A stretch of DNA of 64,000 bases, taken from assembly GCA_963383645.1 (NCBI GenBank), contig OY726557.1, positions 158,003,599 to 158,067,598 of the forward strand, read 5' to 3'. Below the pieces are notes generated by a model. The model saw only the letters and a list, made by a program, of their open reading frames with translations, ran no database searches and was not told the origin of the DNA. Both the position numbers and the translations under genes were made by a program. The stretch is from Muscardinus avellanarius (taxonomy: Eukaryota; Chordata; Mammalia; Rodentia; Gliridae). Shown here piece by piece: positions 25,213 to 35,894 of this stretch; the stretch's first letter is position 1; each line of letters opens with the position of its first letter.

Positions 25213-25463
25213 TTTGATTGTGTCCTCATTGTATTCTCCGCTTCAATATTGACTTACACAGTCCAGTTATTCATTCCTCAGGACATTTACTGAGCAGCTG
25301 GGTGCTTTTGTATCCAAATATTTGCCTAATCTATATTCCGTCCAAATACCAGAAATGTCATGTTACCTAATGTTCAGCATGTATCTTCCTCCATAAGAGA
25401 AACTAAAAATACTCAAAGTAAATTCATTTCATATTTTCATGATGCTGCCTAAAAATCTACTAA

Positions 25464-25624
25464 ATTCAGTACTATAAAACCTATTCATTATATGAGCATA
25501 ATTATACATACCCCATTTTATGACCCTAAACTAATAAAATAATCTTAGTCACTTTGTTATTATTACTAAGCCATTAAGTATATTTATATTTATTTTAATT
25601 TTTTCTCCAAACCCCTGAAATTTA
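25464..25624. repeat. Local direct repeat, copy A
   Basis: About 160 bp starting ATTCAGTACTATAAAACC and ending CCCTGAAATTTA; copy B at 27401-27559 differs by about a dozen positions and small indels. Confidence 0.88.
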
Positions 25625-27082
25625 TTTTGGAGAAACTTCACAATTCTGGGAAATTTCATATCTCAACTCAGAGCTAAGAAAATCCATTTTCAGAATAGAC
25701 CTTCTAGACTCTCTATATGCTTACTTTTCTAATATATACCTAAAAATTAGCTAAGGTGTATTTGTTTGCCAGAGTTTAAGCTCTCCACCACCAACACCAA
25801 GGAAAGGTAAGCCTGACCAGACTGCATCCTTTAACAAACCTACGAAGGAAGCTTGACACCCTCATTATCTTCATGGTCTGTACTAATGGTTTTGTGATGC
25901 TTTTTACTGGACTTTTCCAGGTGTCTTTAACTTAATTTAGGCTTATTGTGATTGCAAAAGACATTTTCCCTGATTCTTCTGGAGAAAGGACCATGAGACT
26001 ACTTCTCTTTTCAAAAACTAGGCTGGCTTTCCATGTGTTCTGCAATGTAATTGCCTCACCCAGTTTCCAAAATTCTGAAAAAGCATATTCCTAGCCTCTT
26101 TGTCTGCCCTTGCATATTTCAACATCCCCCAAATCACAAGGATGGGTAATCAGCCTAATTGCAGTGCTACTTAGGGTCCAGTCCCTGGGAAAATGGGACC
26201 TGATCAGGGAATTTCAGGCTCTCTCCTTTTCCCACAACCCCCCAGATCTAGGAGGCTCACTCATGGATTCCCAGAGCCTTTCAGAATACAGCCCGTGTCA
26301 GGAAGCAGAAGGCCTGCTTCACTCCGGTCACACTCTGGGTCCCCCGCCATCATTGGAGCTAGGAGAAGCAGCACATGTAAGATGCCTCCTTCCTCCCTGG
26401 CAATGGGCCACGGGGCGGGTACACAGCTCCACCTCATCCAGAGGAAGCCGGCGAGCCAGGAAGACAAGATAGCTATCATCCTTGTCTTGCTCAGCCTGTT
26501 CTGAGAACAGTGGAGGAAAAGCAGAGGAAAGCAGGGAAAGAAGGAAGGATAGAACAGATGGGAACAGGCCCTGCAGCGGGAAGGTCTGTCATATGGATGG
26601 CTAACACAAACAAAAGTCCAGGAGGCAGGTAATAAGCCCTTAAGCCAGTAGGATTACAAAAACATGCAAAGGAAGACAATGAATGCAGGAAGCATTTGGA
26701 AGCTCCACTACATGGACATGGCGACCGACTGGATTATGTGGGCAAGGAAAGGAACTTTACAATTTGCGGGATGGTTTCAAAGGAGACACCAGTTGGGAGG
26801 ACACGGTATGCGATGGTGTGGGGCAAGCCCAAGCACTGGAGAGACGAGCCAGGGCAGCCCCCGCCTCCCGCTGACAGAGACAGCTTCCATAGCAGAACAC
26901 CCAAGGTGGGGGAGTCCAGGCTGGCCTCTGGTGGCTGCCCCAGGATAAGGTCTCTCGGGCTAATCCCACTGCTCACTTCTCTCAAGGACCAGAGCCCTGG
27001 GAGAATTCCATCAAGTGAACTTCCCTAGAAACAGAAAACCATTTTCTCTCTCCCCTCTCCATTTATTTATTTATTTATTTAT

Positions 27083-27277
27083 TTGTACTAGGAATCCAAC
27101 CCATGGCATTCAACCTCACATTACACCCCACCCCTTTTTATTTTTTATTTGAAACAGGGTCTCACCAGGTTGCTAAGTTTTACTAAATTGCTGAGGTTAG
27201 CTTCAAACCTACCATCCTCCAGTCTCAGCCTCCCAAACACTGGGATTAACAGGCGTGCACCACTGTACCCACCTACG
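27083..27277 (-). mobile_element. B1-dID SINE with TTTA run
   Basis: GTACTAGGAATCCAACCCATG, GAAACAGGGTCTCACCAGG and GGCGTGCACCACTGTACCC. The TTTA run at 27061-27084 is its tail. Confidence 0.83.
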
Positions 27278-27400
27278 AAGCATCTCCTGATAATGGCCTG
27301 GTAAGCTCTGACCCAGCATAACCCAGATGCCATTACTGATCCACCTTCCAAATGAAATGAGCCTCCAAAAACACAAGTGGCAAAAATGAGGTTCAAGCTG

Positions 27401-27559
27401 ATTCAGTACTACAAAACCTATTCATTATACGAGCATACATACCCCATTTTATGTCCCTAAACTAATAAAGTGGTCTTAGTCGTTTTATTATTATTACTAA
27501 GCCATTAAATATAAGTATTTATATTTATTTTAATTTTTTCTCCAAAGCCCTGAAATTTA
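27401..27559. repeat. Local direct repeat, copy B
   Basis: Matches copy A at 25464-25624 in the same orientation, about 1.9 kb away; flanks differ. Confidence 0.88.
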
Positions 27560-27855
27560 ACACTCACCCCATGATATTTTCTCCCCCTAGGGTCACAACA
27601 GACTTCCAAAGGAGAAGTGGCACATTTCATTCAAAAAGATATCCTCATCCCATCCTCTGATCCCAGTGGGACCACCATTGGGCAAACAGCCAACTTCACT
27701 GAGATCAACTCTGGCCAGCAGAAACTACTGTAGAGATGGAAATGGCAATTACTTAAACTGTGGGCAGTACAACTGAAGACCTGAATTATGAATTTTATTT
27801 TTATTAAATAGCCACAAGTGACTAGTGGTTACTATGAGTAGTGTAGGTCTACATT

Positions 27856-27856
<1 letters not shown>

Positions 27857-27901
<45 letters not shown>
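27857..27901. repeat. (AC)n microsatellite
   Basis: About 22 AC units. Confidence 0.95.
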
Positions 27902-27903
<2 letters not shown>

Positions 27904-28267
27904 CTGTCCTAAACTGATAGGAAAAGAACTGCATGGAATTATATTTCTCTACTGCAAGGCAGCTCACTCTCTCAACATTCCAGCCATCTGCTCAAGCAAT
28001 TTTCCAGCACTGAGTTCTCTTTTTTGGTCATTATTACACATCAATCTGCCTCCAAAACGAGTGTTTGAAAAGCCCTCGGAAACCCCAGCCCAGCTGTCCA
28101 TCTGCTGCAGGAAACCTTCTGTGTGACATCCTGCTGATCTCTATACAACTGTTACCAAGGGTGCCCCTAGAATCAGGACAGGTGGACTACCAAGTCCAAG
28201 GACTATGCTCCAAAGAGACATAGAGGATGTACGATACAATAAAAAAAAAAAAAACTACTATGCACCA

Positions 28268-28440
28268 GGCTTTACCTCCTGTGTAGCCCTTTCACTCTTA
28301 AGATCTCACTGAAGCCCCACAATAGCTTTGGGATATAAGTTTTTAGCAAACACATTCATTTTACAGAGGCTAAGTGACTTAGCCAGTGGGCTTGTCCATA
28401 ATAGCACAGACCCAAGTGTGGCATGCCTTCCAAGTAGTGA
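28268..28440 (+). mobile_element. MIR/L2-class remnant
   Basis: ATTTTACAGAGGCTAAGTGAC with downstream ATAGCACAGACCCAAG is typical of this ancient repeat. Confidence 0.4.
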
Positions 28441-28616
28441 GTGACAACTGAGGGAGGAAGAGCCATGGTAGGGAAGATGTGTGGAAGAGAAAGGAGAGGA
28501 GAGTGTAGTGATAGGCTTTAGAGATCAATCACTTCCAAGCTCAACCATCAAAAGATGAACAGACTTAGTTCCAAAGGGTAAACACTCAGCCTAAATCCAG
28601 TTTAAAGGGGACTACG

Positions 28617-28805
28617 GCTGGGCATGATGGAGCGTATGTGTAATCCCAGTACTTGGGAGGATTTCAGGTTCGTGTCCAGCCTCAGCAATTTAGTGAGGCC
28701 CTCAGGTAAGACCCAGTTTCAAGATTAAAAAAATAAAAAGGGCTGGGAGGGGGATGGGTGCAGCTCAGAGGTGAAGTGTCCCTGGGTTCAATCTCCAGTA
28801 CCAAG
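28617..28805 (+). mobile_element. B1-dID SINE
   Basis: GCTGGGCATGATGGAGCGTA, GTGCAGCTCAGAGGTGAAG and TTCAATCTCCAGTACC, followed by a GACA run. Confidence 0.85.
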
Positions 28806-28811
28806 AAAATA

Positions 28812-28814
28812 GGT

Positions 28815-28846
<32 letters not shown>

Positions 28847-28855
28847 TAGATAGAT
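28812..28855. repeat. (GACA)n(TAGA)n microsatellite
   Basis: Seven GACA-type units then short TAGA units at the tail of a SINE. Confidence 0.93.
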
Positions 28856-28869
28856 GATAGGACTATGCT

Positions 28870-29020
28870 CTAAAACTGGTTCTCAAAGTAGGGCCCCAGG
28901 ACCGGTACCATCTTCACTTGAAAACTTATTGGAAATGCAAAGTCTCAGACCCCATGTGAGACCTACTAAAAGAGAACCTCTGGCAGGTGCAGCGCTGTTG
29001 TACCGAGCCCTTGAGACCAC
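28870..29020. mobile_element. hAT-Charlie MITE remnant
   Basis: ACTGGTTCTCAAAGTAGGG start and TTGGAAATGCAAAGTCTCAG match the MER5/MER20 class. The far end is decayed. Confidence 0.55.
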
Positions 29021-29499
29021 CCTGATGCCACGATTGAGCACTGCCCTGGTGTTGTGCATCCACAGCTCCATCCCTTTCCTGCTCCATCCCTTTCCTCAGG
29101 GAAACAAACAACTTGGTCACTGAGGGAAAGGAAGTGGAGCTACCAATTATGAAGTTGGGACATGAACTGGTGACATCAGCTCTGACTTTCTGTACCTAGG
29201 GTAACAAGCACCATAAATGCTGAACTGGCCTCAGGACAGCAGACACACACATATCTCCTGCTGCCCTCTGCAGTCAAGATCACCCCAGAAAAATGTTAGT
29301 TCTCTAGGCAGAAAAATGTATATTTTATATACAATATTAGATTGAGAACAGAGCATCCTATAAATAATATTTGGTATGCAAAGCTATGCAAAGGTAAGCT
29401 TCCATGAGTAAGAACTGGGATTCTAAGTTTCTCAGAGAAGAAATCATAAATGAAAATACACACAACACTGTAAATCAATTTACCACCCCGCTGTTTTAA

Positions 29500-29695
29500 T
29501 AATAATGACAGTAGGCAGTTACTGAAGACCTTCAATGTACCTAGTGTGGTAAGTGTGTGTGATTTCATTTTACCCTTCTACGACTCCATGGTGCACAACT
29601 ACTCTTGTCCCCATTTTACTCATGAAGCTTCAGTGGATCACATGGCAAGGAGGTGCACTGCTGGGAAACAAGCCAGGTCTGTCTGTTCTTATCCC
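29500..29695 (+). mobile_element. MIR/L2-class remnant
   Basis: GTCCCCATTTTACTCATGAAG and AAACAAGCCAGGTCTGTCTG fit the pattern. Confidence 0.4.
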
Positions 29696-29792
29696 CAAAT
29701 AGGACCTTTATCATTTTCACATACATTCTATTTCAATCTATTCAACTTTATTCATGTTACTGAAGGGGTTTGTTTTGTTTTGGTTTGGTTTG

Positions 29793-30003
29793 GTATTTTT
29801 GCGGGCCTGGGGATGGAACCCAGGGCCATTCTACCTCTGAGCTACACCCCCTGCTCTATTTTTTTTTTTTAATTCTTTACTTTGAAACAGGGTCTCACTA
29901 AGTTGCAGAGCCTCACTAAGTAGCTGAGGCTGTCCGTGAACCGCGATCCTCCGGTCTCAGCCTCCCGAATGCTGGGATCACAAGCTGTGCCACCACACCC
30001 GTT
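29793..30003 (-). mobile_element. B1-dID SINE
   Basis: CTGGGGATGGAACCCAGGGCC, GAAACAGGGTCTCACTAAG and CAGCCTCCCGAATGCTGGG. Confidence 0.85.
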
Positions 30004-30415
30004 TTAAGCATTGTGTTTTTCACGTGTTCCCAGCTGTCCTGCCACTGTCAATGCCCTGCGCCGTTCAAAAAGTCCTCAACCACTCCATTTACTCCAGATC
30101 CTTCAGAATGGGCCCTCGAATTAGAATAACCCACACGAAGGATCCCATGCCAACAGAGGTGTACAAAACCTGGATCAAAGGCAAGAATCAATTACATTCC
30201 CACCATGCTTGGGCATCATGCCCAGGGATGCGTCCATGACCACCTGGACCAAAGGCCACCTCCCTGCACAGAGGTCCACAGCATGCCACACGCCACCAAT
30301 GTACTCCACTGAGCTGTGAGCACTGAGGGCGAGAGCTTTCCTCATCACCCTCTGTGCATCCCCAGAGCACCCACCGCCTGGCCAGCTCCTAGTGGGTAGA
30401 TCATTGCACACAAAC

Positions 30416-30626
30416 TTATTTACTTACTTACTTGTACTGTGGATTGAACCCAGGGTATTCCACCTCTGAGCTTCACCCCCAGCTCTATTTAGTTTTTTAT
30501 TCTGAAACAGGGTCTCACTAAGTTGCAGAGGGCTTCATTGAGTTGCTGAGGCTGGCTGCAAACGTAAATCCTCCTCTCTCAGCCTTCCAAGTACTAGGAT
30601 TGCAGGCATGTGTCATCACATCTGGC
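30416..30626 (-). mobile_element. B1-dID SINE
   Basis: TACTTACTTACTTG tail, ATTGAACCCAGGGTATTCC and CAGCCTTCCAAGTACTAGG. Confidence 0.85.
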
Positions 30627-30706
30627 TGTAGATATTATTCTTTAAAATGATGAATGTGAAGTACAATTTATGTGTAAAAAAAGAAAACATAGAAAAAATA
30701 TTTGGG

Positions 30707-30899
30707 AGCCAGGCATGGTGGCACACCCTTGCAATCCCAGTACTTGAGAGGCTCAGACAGGAGGATCCGGGTCCACGGCCAGACTCAGCTACTTAGTGAG
30801 GCCCTCCACAACTTAGTAAGACCTGTTTCAAAATAAAGAATAAAAAATAGAGCTGTAGGTATAGCTTGGAGGTAGAATGCCTTTGGGTTTAATCTCCAG
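30707..30899 (+). mobile_element. B1-dID SINE
   Basis: AGCCAGGCATGGTGGCACAC through GGAGGTAGAATGCCTTTGGG, running into the GC/AC tract that replaced its tail. Confidence 0.87.
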
Positions 30900-30911
30900 G
30901 GCGCGCGCGCG

Positions 30912-30953
<42 letters not shown>
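30900..30953. repeat. (GC)10(AC)16 alternating tract
   Basis: Ten GC units pass without break into about 16 AC units: more than 50 bp of strict purine-pyrimidine alternation, the classic Z-DNA-prone pattern. It lies at a SINE tail. Confidence 0.95.
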
Positions 30954-30955
<2 letters not shown>

Positions 30956-30965
30956 CTCAGAAGAC

Positions 30966-31535
30966 AAACTACCTACTGGAAAAGTATATGTGCAAGGCAC
31001 ATAGCTGACAACGGACTTGAATCTAGACTATACCAAGAAAGCTCAAAGCTCAACAGAAAAATAAATGATCCAGTTAAAAAATGGGCAGAGGACGTGTATA
31101 GACATCTCACCAAAGAGGACATATGGATGGTAAATAAGCACATGAAAAGATGTGCAACATTATTAGCCGTGAGGGAACCACGAGTTAAAACCACAGTAAG
31201 ATTAAACACCAATCTAAAAAGTGACAGCACCAAAGGCTGGCGAGGATGCAGAGAAACCAGAGCTCTCCTACGCTGCTGACAGAAATGATATATCACACAG
31301 CCACTCTGGAAAATAGACTGGCAAAACTATTTAAAACCAAACATACGCCGGGCGTGGTGGCGCACGCCTGTAATCCCCGCGCTTGGGAGGCAGAGACAGG
31401 AGGATCTCGCAGGTTCGAAGCCAGGCGCGTGTGCTGGCTTAGGAGACCCTGTTTCCAAATAAAAATACAAAATAGGTGTCTGGGAGTGTAGCCCGGAGGT
31501 AGAAGGGCTTCCAGGAACCCCAGTACCACAAAAAA

Positions 31536-31570
<35 letters not shown>

Positions 31571-32275
31571 AACCAAACATACATTTGCCATGTTATCCAA
31601 CCATCATACTTCTGAGCTCTTAACCCTGAGAAATGAAAGCTTATGTCCACATAAAAACCTGTACATTAATGCTCATAGCAACTTTATGTGTAGTAGTCAA
31701 AAAGTGGAAATAACCCATGTGTCCTTCAACAGATGAATGGTTAAATCACAGTACATCTATACCATGGAATACTATTCAGCAATAAAAAGGAACAAGCCAC
31801 TGACAGAAGCAAAAATTTAGACAGACCTCAAGGACATCAGGCAGCGCGAAAAGCCAATCTCTAAAGGTCGCACACTGCATTTGTTTTATGTAGCACCATC
31901 AAGGTGACCAAATCACAGAGAGTGTGAACAGATGAGGAGTGACTGGCATCCAGGGAGGAAAATGTAAACCTATAAACAGGTGGCACAAAGAAGATGCTTG
32001 AGGTGATGAATTAATTTTATCTTGATTGTGGTGGTGGTCACACAAATCTACACATGTGAAAAATGCATAAAAATACACACACAAATAGGTGAATATAAAA
32101 CTCGTGAGATCTGAGTACTCCATGGATTGTACAAACGTCAAGGTCCTGTTTTGCTATTGTACTATGGTTGTGTAAGTTGTTAATGGGGGAAAATAGGTGA
32201 AGTGTACACAGGATCTCTCTGCTATTTCCTCTGAAGCTATGATCACTTCAAAATGAAAAGTTTTTTTTAAAAAAA
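30966..32275 (+). mobile_element. Old L1 3' part (ORF2 end and 3'UTR), interrupted by a young SINE
   Basis: Decayed L1 ORF2 end (CTCACCAAAGAGGACATATGG, CCATGGAATACTATTCAGC) and a 3'UTR ending in TTCAAAATGAAAAGTTTT plus an A-run. It is split at 31332-31582 by a SINE insertion with target duplication. No open ORF2 frame remains. Confidence 0.8.
31347..31567 (+). mobile_element. Young-subfamily B1-dID SINE inserted in an old L1
   Basis: Target duplication TAAAACCAAACATAC at 31332-31346 and 31568-31582. The A box region GTGGCGCACGCC and B box GGTTCGAAGCC of the pol III promoter are intact. Tail is (AAAT)n. Confidence 0.95.
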
Positions 32276-32412
32276 AAAACCTACAGACATTTTACTTACG
32301 AACAAAATGACAAAATGAAAAAGAAAAAGAGGGATACAACTGTGATACTGGCTAGCAAGAGAACCACCACAGATTTAAACACACACTGTAGGATGACTGT
32401 TTTCTCAAAAGT

Positions 32413-32612
32413 TTAATCCAGTTGAGTGTCTTGTAATCTCAGTGCTTGAGAGGCTGAGACAGGAGGATCTCAGGTTTAAGACCAGCTTTGACAACTTAGT
32501 GAGGCCCTCAGCAACTTAGTGAGATCTCGTTTAAAAATAAAAAATAAAATAGGGCTGGGGATATTGCTTAGAGGTAGAAAGTCCCTGGGTTCAATCCCCA
32601 ACATAAAAAATA
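32413..32612 (+). mobile_element. B1-dID SINE
   Basis: GAGAGGCTGAGACAGGAGGA, GAGATCTCGTTTAAAAATAAA and TTCAATCCCCAACATAA. Confidence 0.85.
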
Positions 32613-32659
32613 AAATAAAATGAATGAATGAATCAGTAAATAAAAAAATAAAAAATAAA

Positions 32660-32716
32660 CAGGGCTAGGGGTATAGCTCAGAGGTAGAATGCCCCTGTAT
32701 TCAACACCTAATACTA
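32660..32716 (+). mobile_element. Extra dID half
   Basis: GGGCTAGGGGTATAGCTCAG and GTAGAATGCCCCTGTATTCA, about 50 bp after the preceding SINE across an A-rich spacer. Confidence 0.75.
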
Positions 32717-33957
32717 TGGGGTTGGGGTTAGAGATGGAACACTTTACTCCTAAAAAAGTGGCTCAAGTGTAAGCCCCTTTTGGAGCCCAGCAGTTCTCCC
32801 CTGAGCTTCTGAAGCGAATGTACCCTCGGGCTTCACAAGGCCTGGCCTCCAGGGTGGAGCCAGGGGGCTCGCTGGTGACAGAAGAACTTAGTTTGTGCCA
32901 ACACATGAGCAGAAGTGGCTCCCTTCCAGCAAAAGTAGTGTTCTAACCTACCCAGGATGGCTAAGATTTACATGGTGCCTCTCCTCCAAGACAAAACAAA
33001 GTCAAACCATCAAAATGAAAACAAAACAAAACTAAAAAAAATCACTAGGCAAACAAACAAAAAGAAACCCTCAACAACCTCAGACAGTAATTTGCAACAA
33101 ACCTTGTAATCAAATATGTCTTCCTGCTTGACCTCCACACCACCTCTTGCTTTTCAAGGATTCCATTACCTACTGAATTCTGGGTCATAATTATTCAAAA
33201 CACTGCGGGATTTCCTCACCTGAGCTTCCATGTGCATTTAAAATGCAGATGGCCACACACCAAAAAGAAGTGTTAATGTAGGGGAAATTCTGCATATGAG
33301 AAATATTAACAGATTTTTAAAAATTTAAATCAAATTTTTATAATTTTCACTATATCATGTTAATTTTTTTAAAGTCTCACATTATGTAGTGTTTTATCAT
33401 TTTCAAAGCACTTCCACAAATGACTACCAAGAAACGCAGCACTGTACCTAGAGGCTAGACTTTGCAACGGAACTCTGATCAGACAGACAGCTGTCTCATT
33501 TCAATTAGTTGGGTCTTTGTTCCTGCAGGCCCAGGGTCCACATATCTCCACAGGGGCATACATCAGAAAAACCTCAGCTCTACCCACCCAGGCTCCGGAC
33601 TAACTGGCCAAGGGCAGACACTCTCAAGTCTAATCAGCAGGTTGCCTTCCCATAAAAAATCACTCACATTTTTACATTCACGTGCTTTTCTTAAGGACAG
33701 CACTTTAAAAATCTCATTTAAACTCAAAGTCCTCCATTAGCTTCCCTGAAAGGATGTACTTTTAAACGCTTTGATCTCCACATGCCCTTCAGTACATTAA
33801 TATTCTTTACCCTCCGCCATCTGCACAGAACCCACAAGACCCAGACTTTTAAAAAGAAGGGAAGGGAGAGGGAAGTTACAGAGACGGCACTTTTACTCCC
33901 TCCTGTCCACCCGAAGCTTTACAATTTGTTTTTTTTAAATGTATCACATAAAAGTAA

Positions 33958-34130
33958 AAGTAGCTGGGCACACTCCTGTAATCCCAGTACTTGGGAGGCT
34001 GAGACAGGAGGATAGAAGGTTCTGGGCTAGCTTTAGCAATCTAGTAAGACCCTGTTTAAAAATCAAAACTAAGAAGGGCTAGGGGTGTAACTTGGAGGCA
34101 GAATGCCCCTAGGTTCAATACGCGGTTGCC
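33958..34130 (+). mobile_element. B1-dID SINE
   Basis: AGTAGCTGGGCACACTCCTG through GGAGGCAGAATGCCCCTAGG. Confidence 0.85.
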
Positions 34131-35116
34131 TTCCCGCCCCCCACCCCTATACACAAAGTACTCCCACTCAGAAACTAAAGCGCACTCCCTTCCCCCCTAG
34201 CTACCAAGCACTGGACCCGGTGGAGAAGAGGTTCTCTCTCTTCTCTATCCTACTCTATTTCATGCTGGTCAAATCAGCACTTTCTTCCAAAACAATGTAG
34301 AGTGTATTTAAGTATCGGTCCCATATTATTTTCATAGAGAGTATTGATAGCACATAGATACCCTGTAATGTTCAGGGCACAGTTTAAGAAATTTTTCATT
34401 CCTCTAGATTTTTCAAGAACTTGAAATTCAAAGAGATCCCGAGCCATGAATCTGGGTCTGAGTCCAGCTGCAGCTGCCCGGGTCCAGGGGTGGTAGGCGG
34501 CCAGGGGAAATCTTAGCCAGTTTGGCAGGGACCCACAGCCCGTTTTGGAAGCTGAGAGCCATGATTGTTCAGTATTTCAAGCCCTGACTTTTCTTTACCC
34601 GAAAAGGAAAGACATTTTGTGGAATTGTAGCTATTCTGGTTTTATTCGCTGGTGATGAGCGAGTTGCACACGGTTTCGGGTAGTCAAAAGCATCTTTGAA
34701 GCCTCACAAATGGTTCTCATGACTTCCGACCCCCAGCACCAGCAAGGACTTTGAGAAAGTCAAAAACTCGATCCTCATATGCCATGCTTCGGGGGAAGGA
34801 AACGGGCAGCCGCGCCACGGTGCAGTCAAAGGACCCCGGGAGTCGGTGCAGCGCCTCCCAGGAGCCTCACGGGAGGCGGGCTCCTCCGCCGAGGCCCCCG
34901 GTCCCGCGGTCCACACACCACTCTGCTCTTCGGAGGCTAAACCCACACGGATGGCAGAAGCCTTCTCACAAACGCAGGACGGCGAGTCTCCGCAGTCACC
35001 CATCAGGAACGAAGAGTGGGCGAGGCGAGACCCGGGGTGCACAGCCTGGGGTCCACGGGCAAACTTGCAAAGGGTATCTGAGCTGGGCGCCGTGGGCGAG
35101 GCGGGGAGCGGCGCCA

Positions 35117-35206
35117 GGCCTCCCCCTCGGCCTCCCCCCTCGGCCTCCCCCTCGGCCTCCCCCCTCGGCCTCCCTCCTCGGCCTCCCTCCCCGGCCTTCC
35201 CCCTCC
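35117..35206. repeat. C-rich minisatellite in the CpG island (about 7 units of 12-13 bp)
   Basis: Seven tandem units start with GGCC and continue as TCCCCCTC or close variants. The first four alternate 12 and 13 bp, which suggests a 25-bp doublet. It is in intron 1, about 400 bp inside exon 1. Confidence 0.85.
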
Positions 35207-35581
35207 AGCGCGGCAGCCGGGCTCAGCCCTCGCAGGGCTGCGGGGCTGTCAGGAGCCATCGTGCCAATCTCCCTCCTGCCACAACGTCACATTCAAGAAA
35301 GTCCTACTGGGAAAGTTTAACTCCCGCCCCCTTCCCCGAAACCAGATTCTCCCCGAGGCCGGGGAAGCTCGCGCAAACTTTGGGTTTGTCAAGAAACTTG
35401 TCCGGGGAGAACAAAGAAGGGGCGGCGCGGCCGGGGGGCGGCGGGCGGCGGGGCGCCTTTGTGTGCGGGGCGCGCGGACCCCCTCGCCCCCCGAGGGCCC
35501 TCCCCGGGCCCGCGAGCCCCCTCCCCCCCGGCCCCCCGGGCCCCCGCCCGACCCCGCCCGAGCGCCGCGCAGGCCGCTCAC

Positions 35582-35630
35582 CTCTGGCCGCGCGCTCGCA
35601 GGGTCCCCGGCGCGACTTTGCCCTCCGCAT
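35582..35630 (-). CDS. AMOTL1: AMOTL1 coding exon 1 (N-terminus, residues 1-16 plus first base of 17)
   Basis: Angiomotin-like 1 is a scaffold at tight junctions and on actin that binds and retains YAP/TAZ. Seen: on the minus strand an ATG at 35630-35628 opens MRRAKSRRGPCERAAR, which matches the known AMOTL1 N-terminus, and a GTGAGC donor follows directly at 35581-35576. The exon ends with one base (G) of a split codon. Exon 2 begins with CT, giving Ala17 and keeping the frame, so the join is well supported. The exon sits in a CpG island. Start choice rests on family similarity, because the context is poor (C at -3, C at +4) and another ATG lies 11 nt upstream in a different frame. The basic, arginine-rich start is typical of this protein. 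Confidence 0.93.
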
Positions 35631-35641
35631 GGGGCCGGCAT
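35582..35641 (-). promoter_or_regulatory. Overlapping upstream ORF start, exon 1 part
   Basis: An ATG at 35641-35639 has GCC before it (G at -3), a better start context than the AMOTL1 ATG 11 nt downstream, and is in another frame. It reads 20 codons to the exon 1 donor, then 14 codons of exon 2 (CTC CCC CTC...) to TAG at 8690-8688, giving 34 codons. It would lower AMOTL1 translation or rely on leaky scanning, if it lies in the mRNA. Confidence 0.6.
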
Positions 35642-35880
35642 GGCCAGCTCGGTCCGCCGGGGCTCGGCGGGCGGCGGCGCGGGAGGGAGGGCGCCGGGAG
35701 CCGCCCCGCCCCGCCCGCCAGGGTCCCGCCGCCGCTGGGCCCTAGAGCCCGCCGGCTCCGCCCGCCCGGCGCCCGCCCCCTGCCGGGCGCCGCGGTCAGA
35801 CTCGCGGGGCAGCCGGTCCATGTGGTCGTCCTTCCCACCAGGACGCATTCTGTGCATGGATCTGTCCGCCAAGTCCAGGT
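35631..35880 (-). promoter_or_regulatory. AMOTL1: AMOTL1 5'UTR and probable core promoter, GC-box rich
   Basis: Directly upstream of the AMOTL1 start codon the sequence is very GC-rich with frequent CpG. On the minus strand it carries GC-box-like motifs (GGGCGGGG type) at about 35700-35718 and 35758-35784. No TATA box is placed close to the start. The layout fits a CpG-island promoter with dispersed initiation. I cannot place the transcription start or the end of the 5'UTR from sequence alone. Confidence 0.65.
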
Positions 35881-35891
35881 TAGGCTCTGCA

Positions 35892-35894
<3 letters not shown>

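Larger units (their letters stand above)
8733..35581 (-). other. AMOTL1: AMOTL1 intron 1 (about 26.8 kb)
   Basis: The first intron runs from the GTGAGC donor of exon 1 to the exon 2 acceptor. It is filled with SINEs, microsatellites, a solo LTR-like element, an old L1 with an inserted SINE, and local duplications, listed separately. Stretches with no recognised feature include about 8740-10150, 12720-15060, 15125-15860, 19210-20600, 22110-23780, 25630-27060 and 32720-33950. An alternative exon or enhancer there cannot be excluded by reading. Confidence 0.8.
34790..35870. promoter_or_regulatory. CpG island over AMOTL1 exon 1 and the start of intron 1
   Basis: The block has high GC and many CpG dinucleotides, in strong contrast to the AT-rich flanks. 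It covers coding exon 1, the putative 5'UTR and about 800 bp of intron 1. The long ORFs on both strands here reflect the lack of AT-rich stop codons and show no protein family I recognise. Edges are by eye. Confidence 0.85.
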
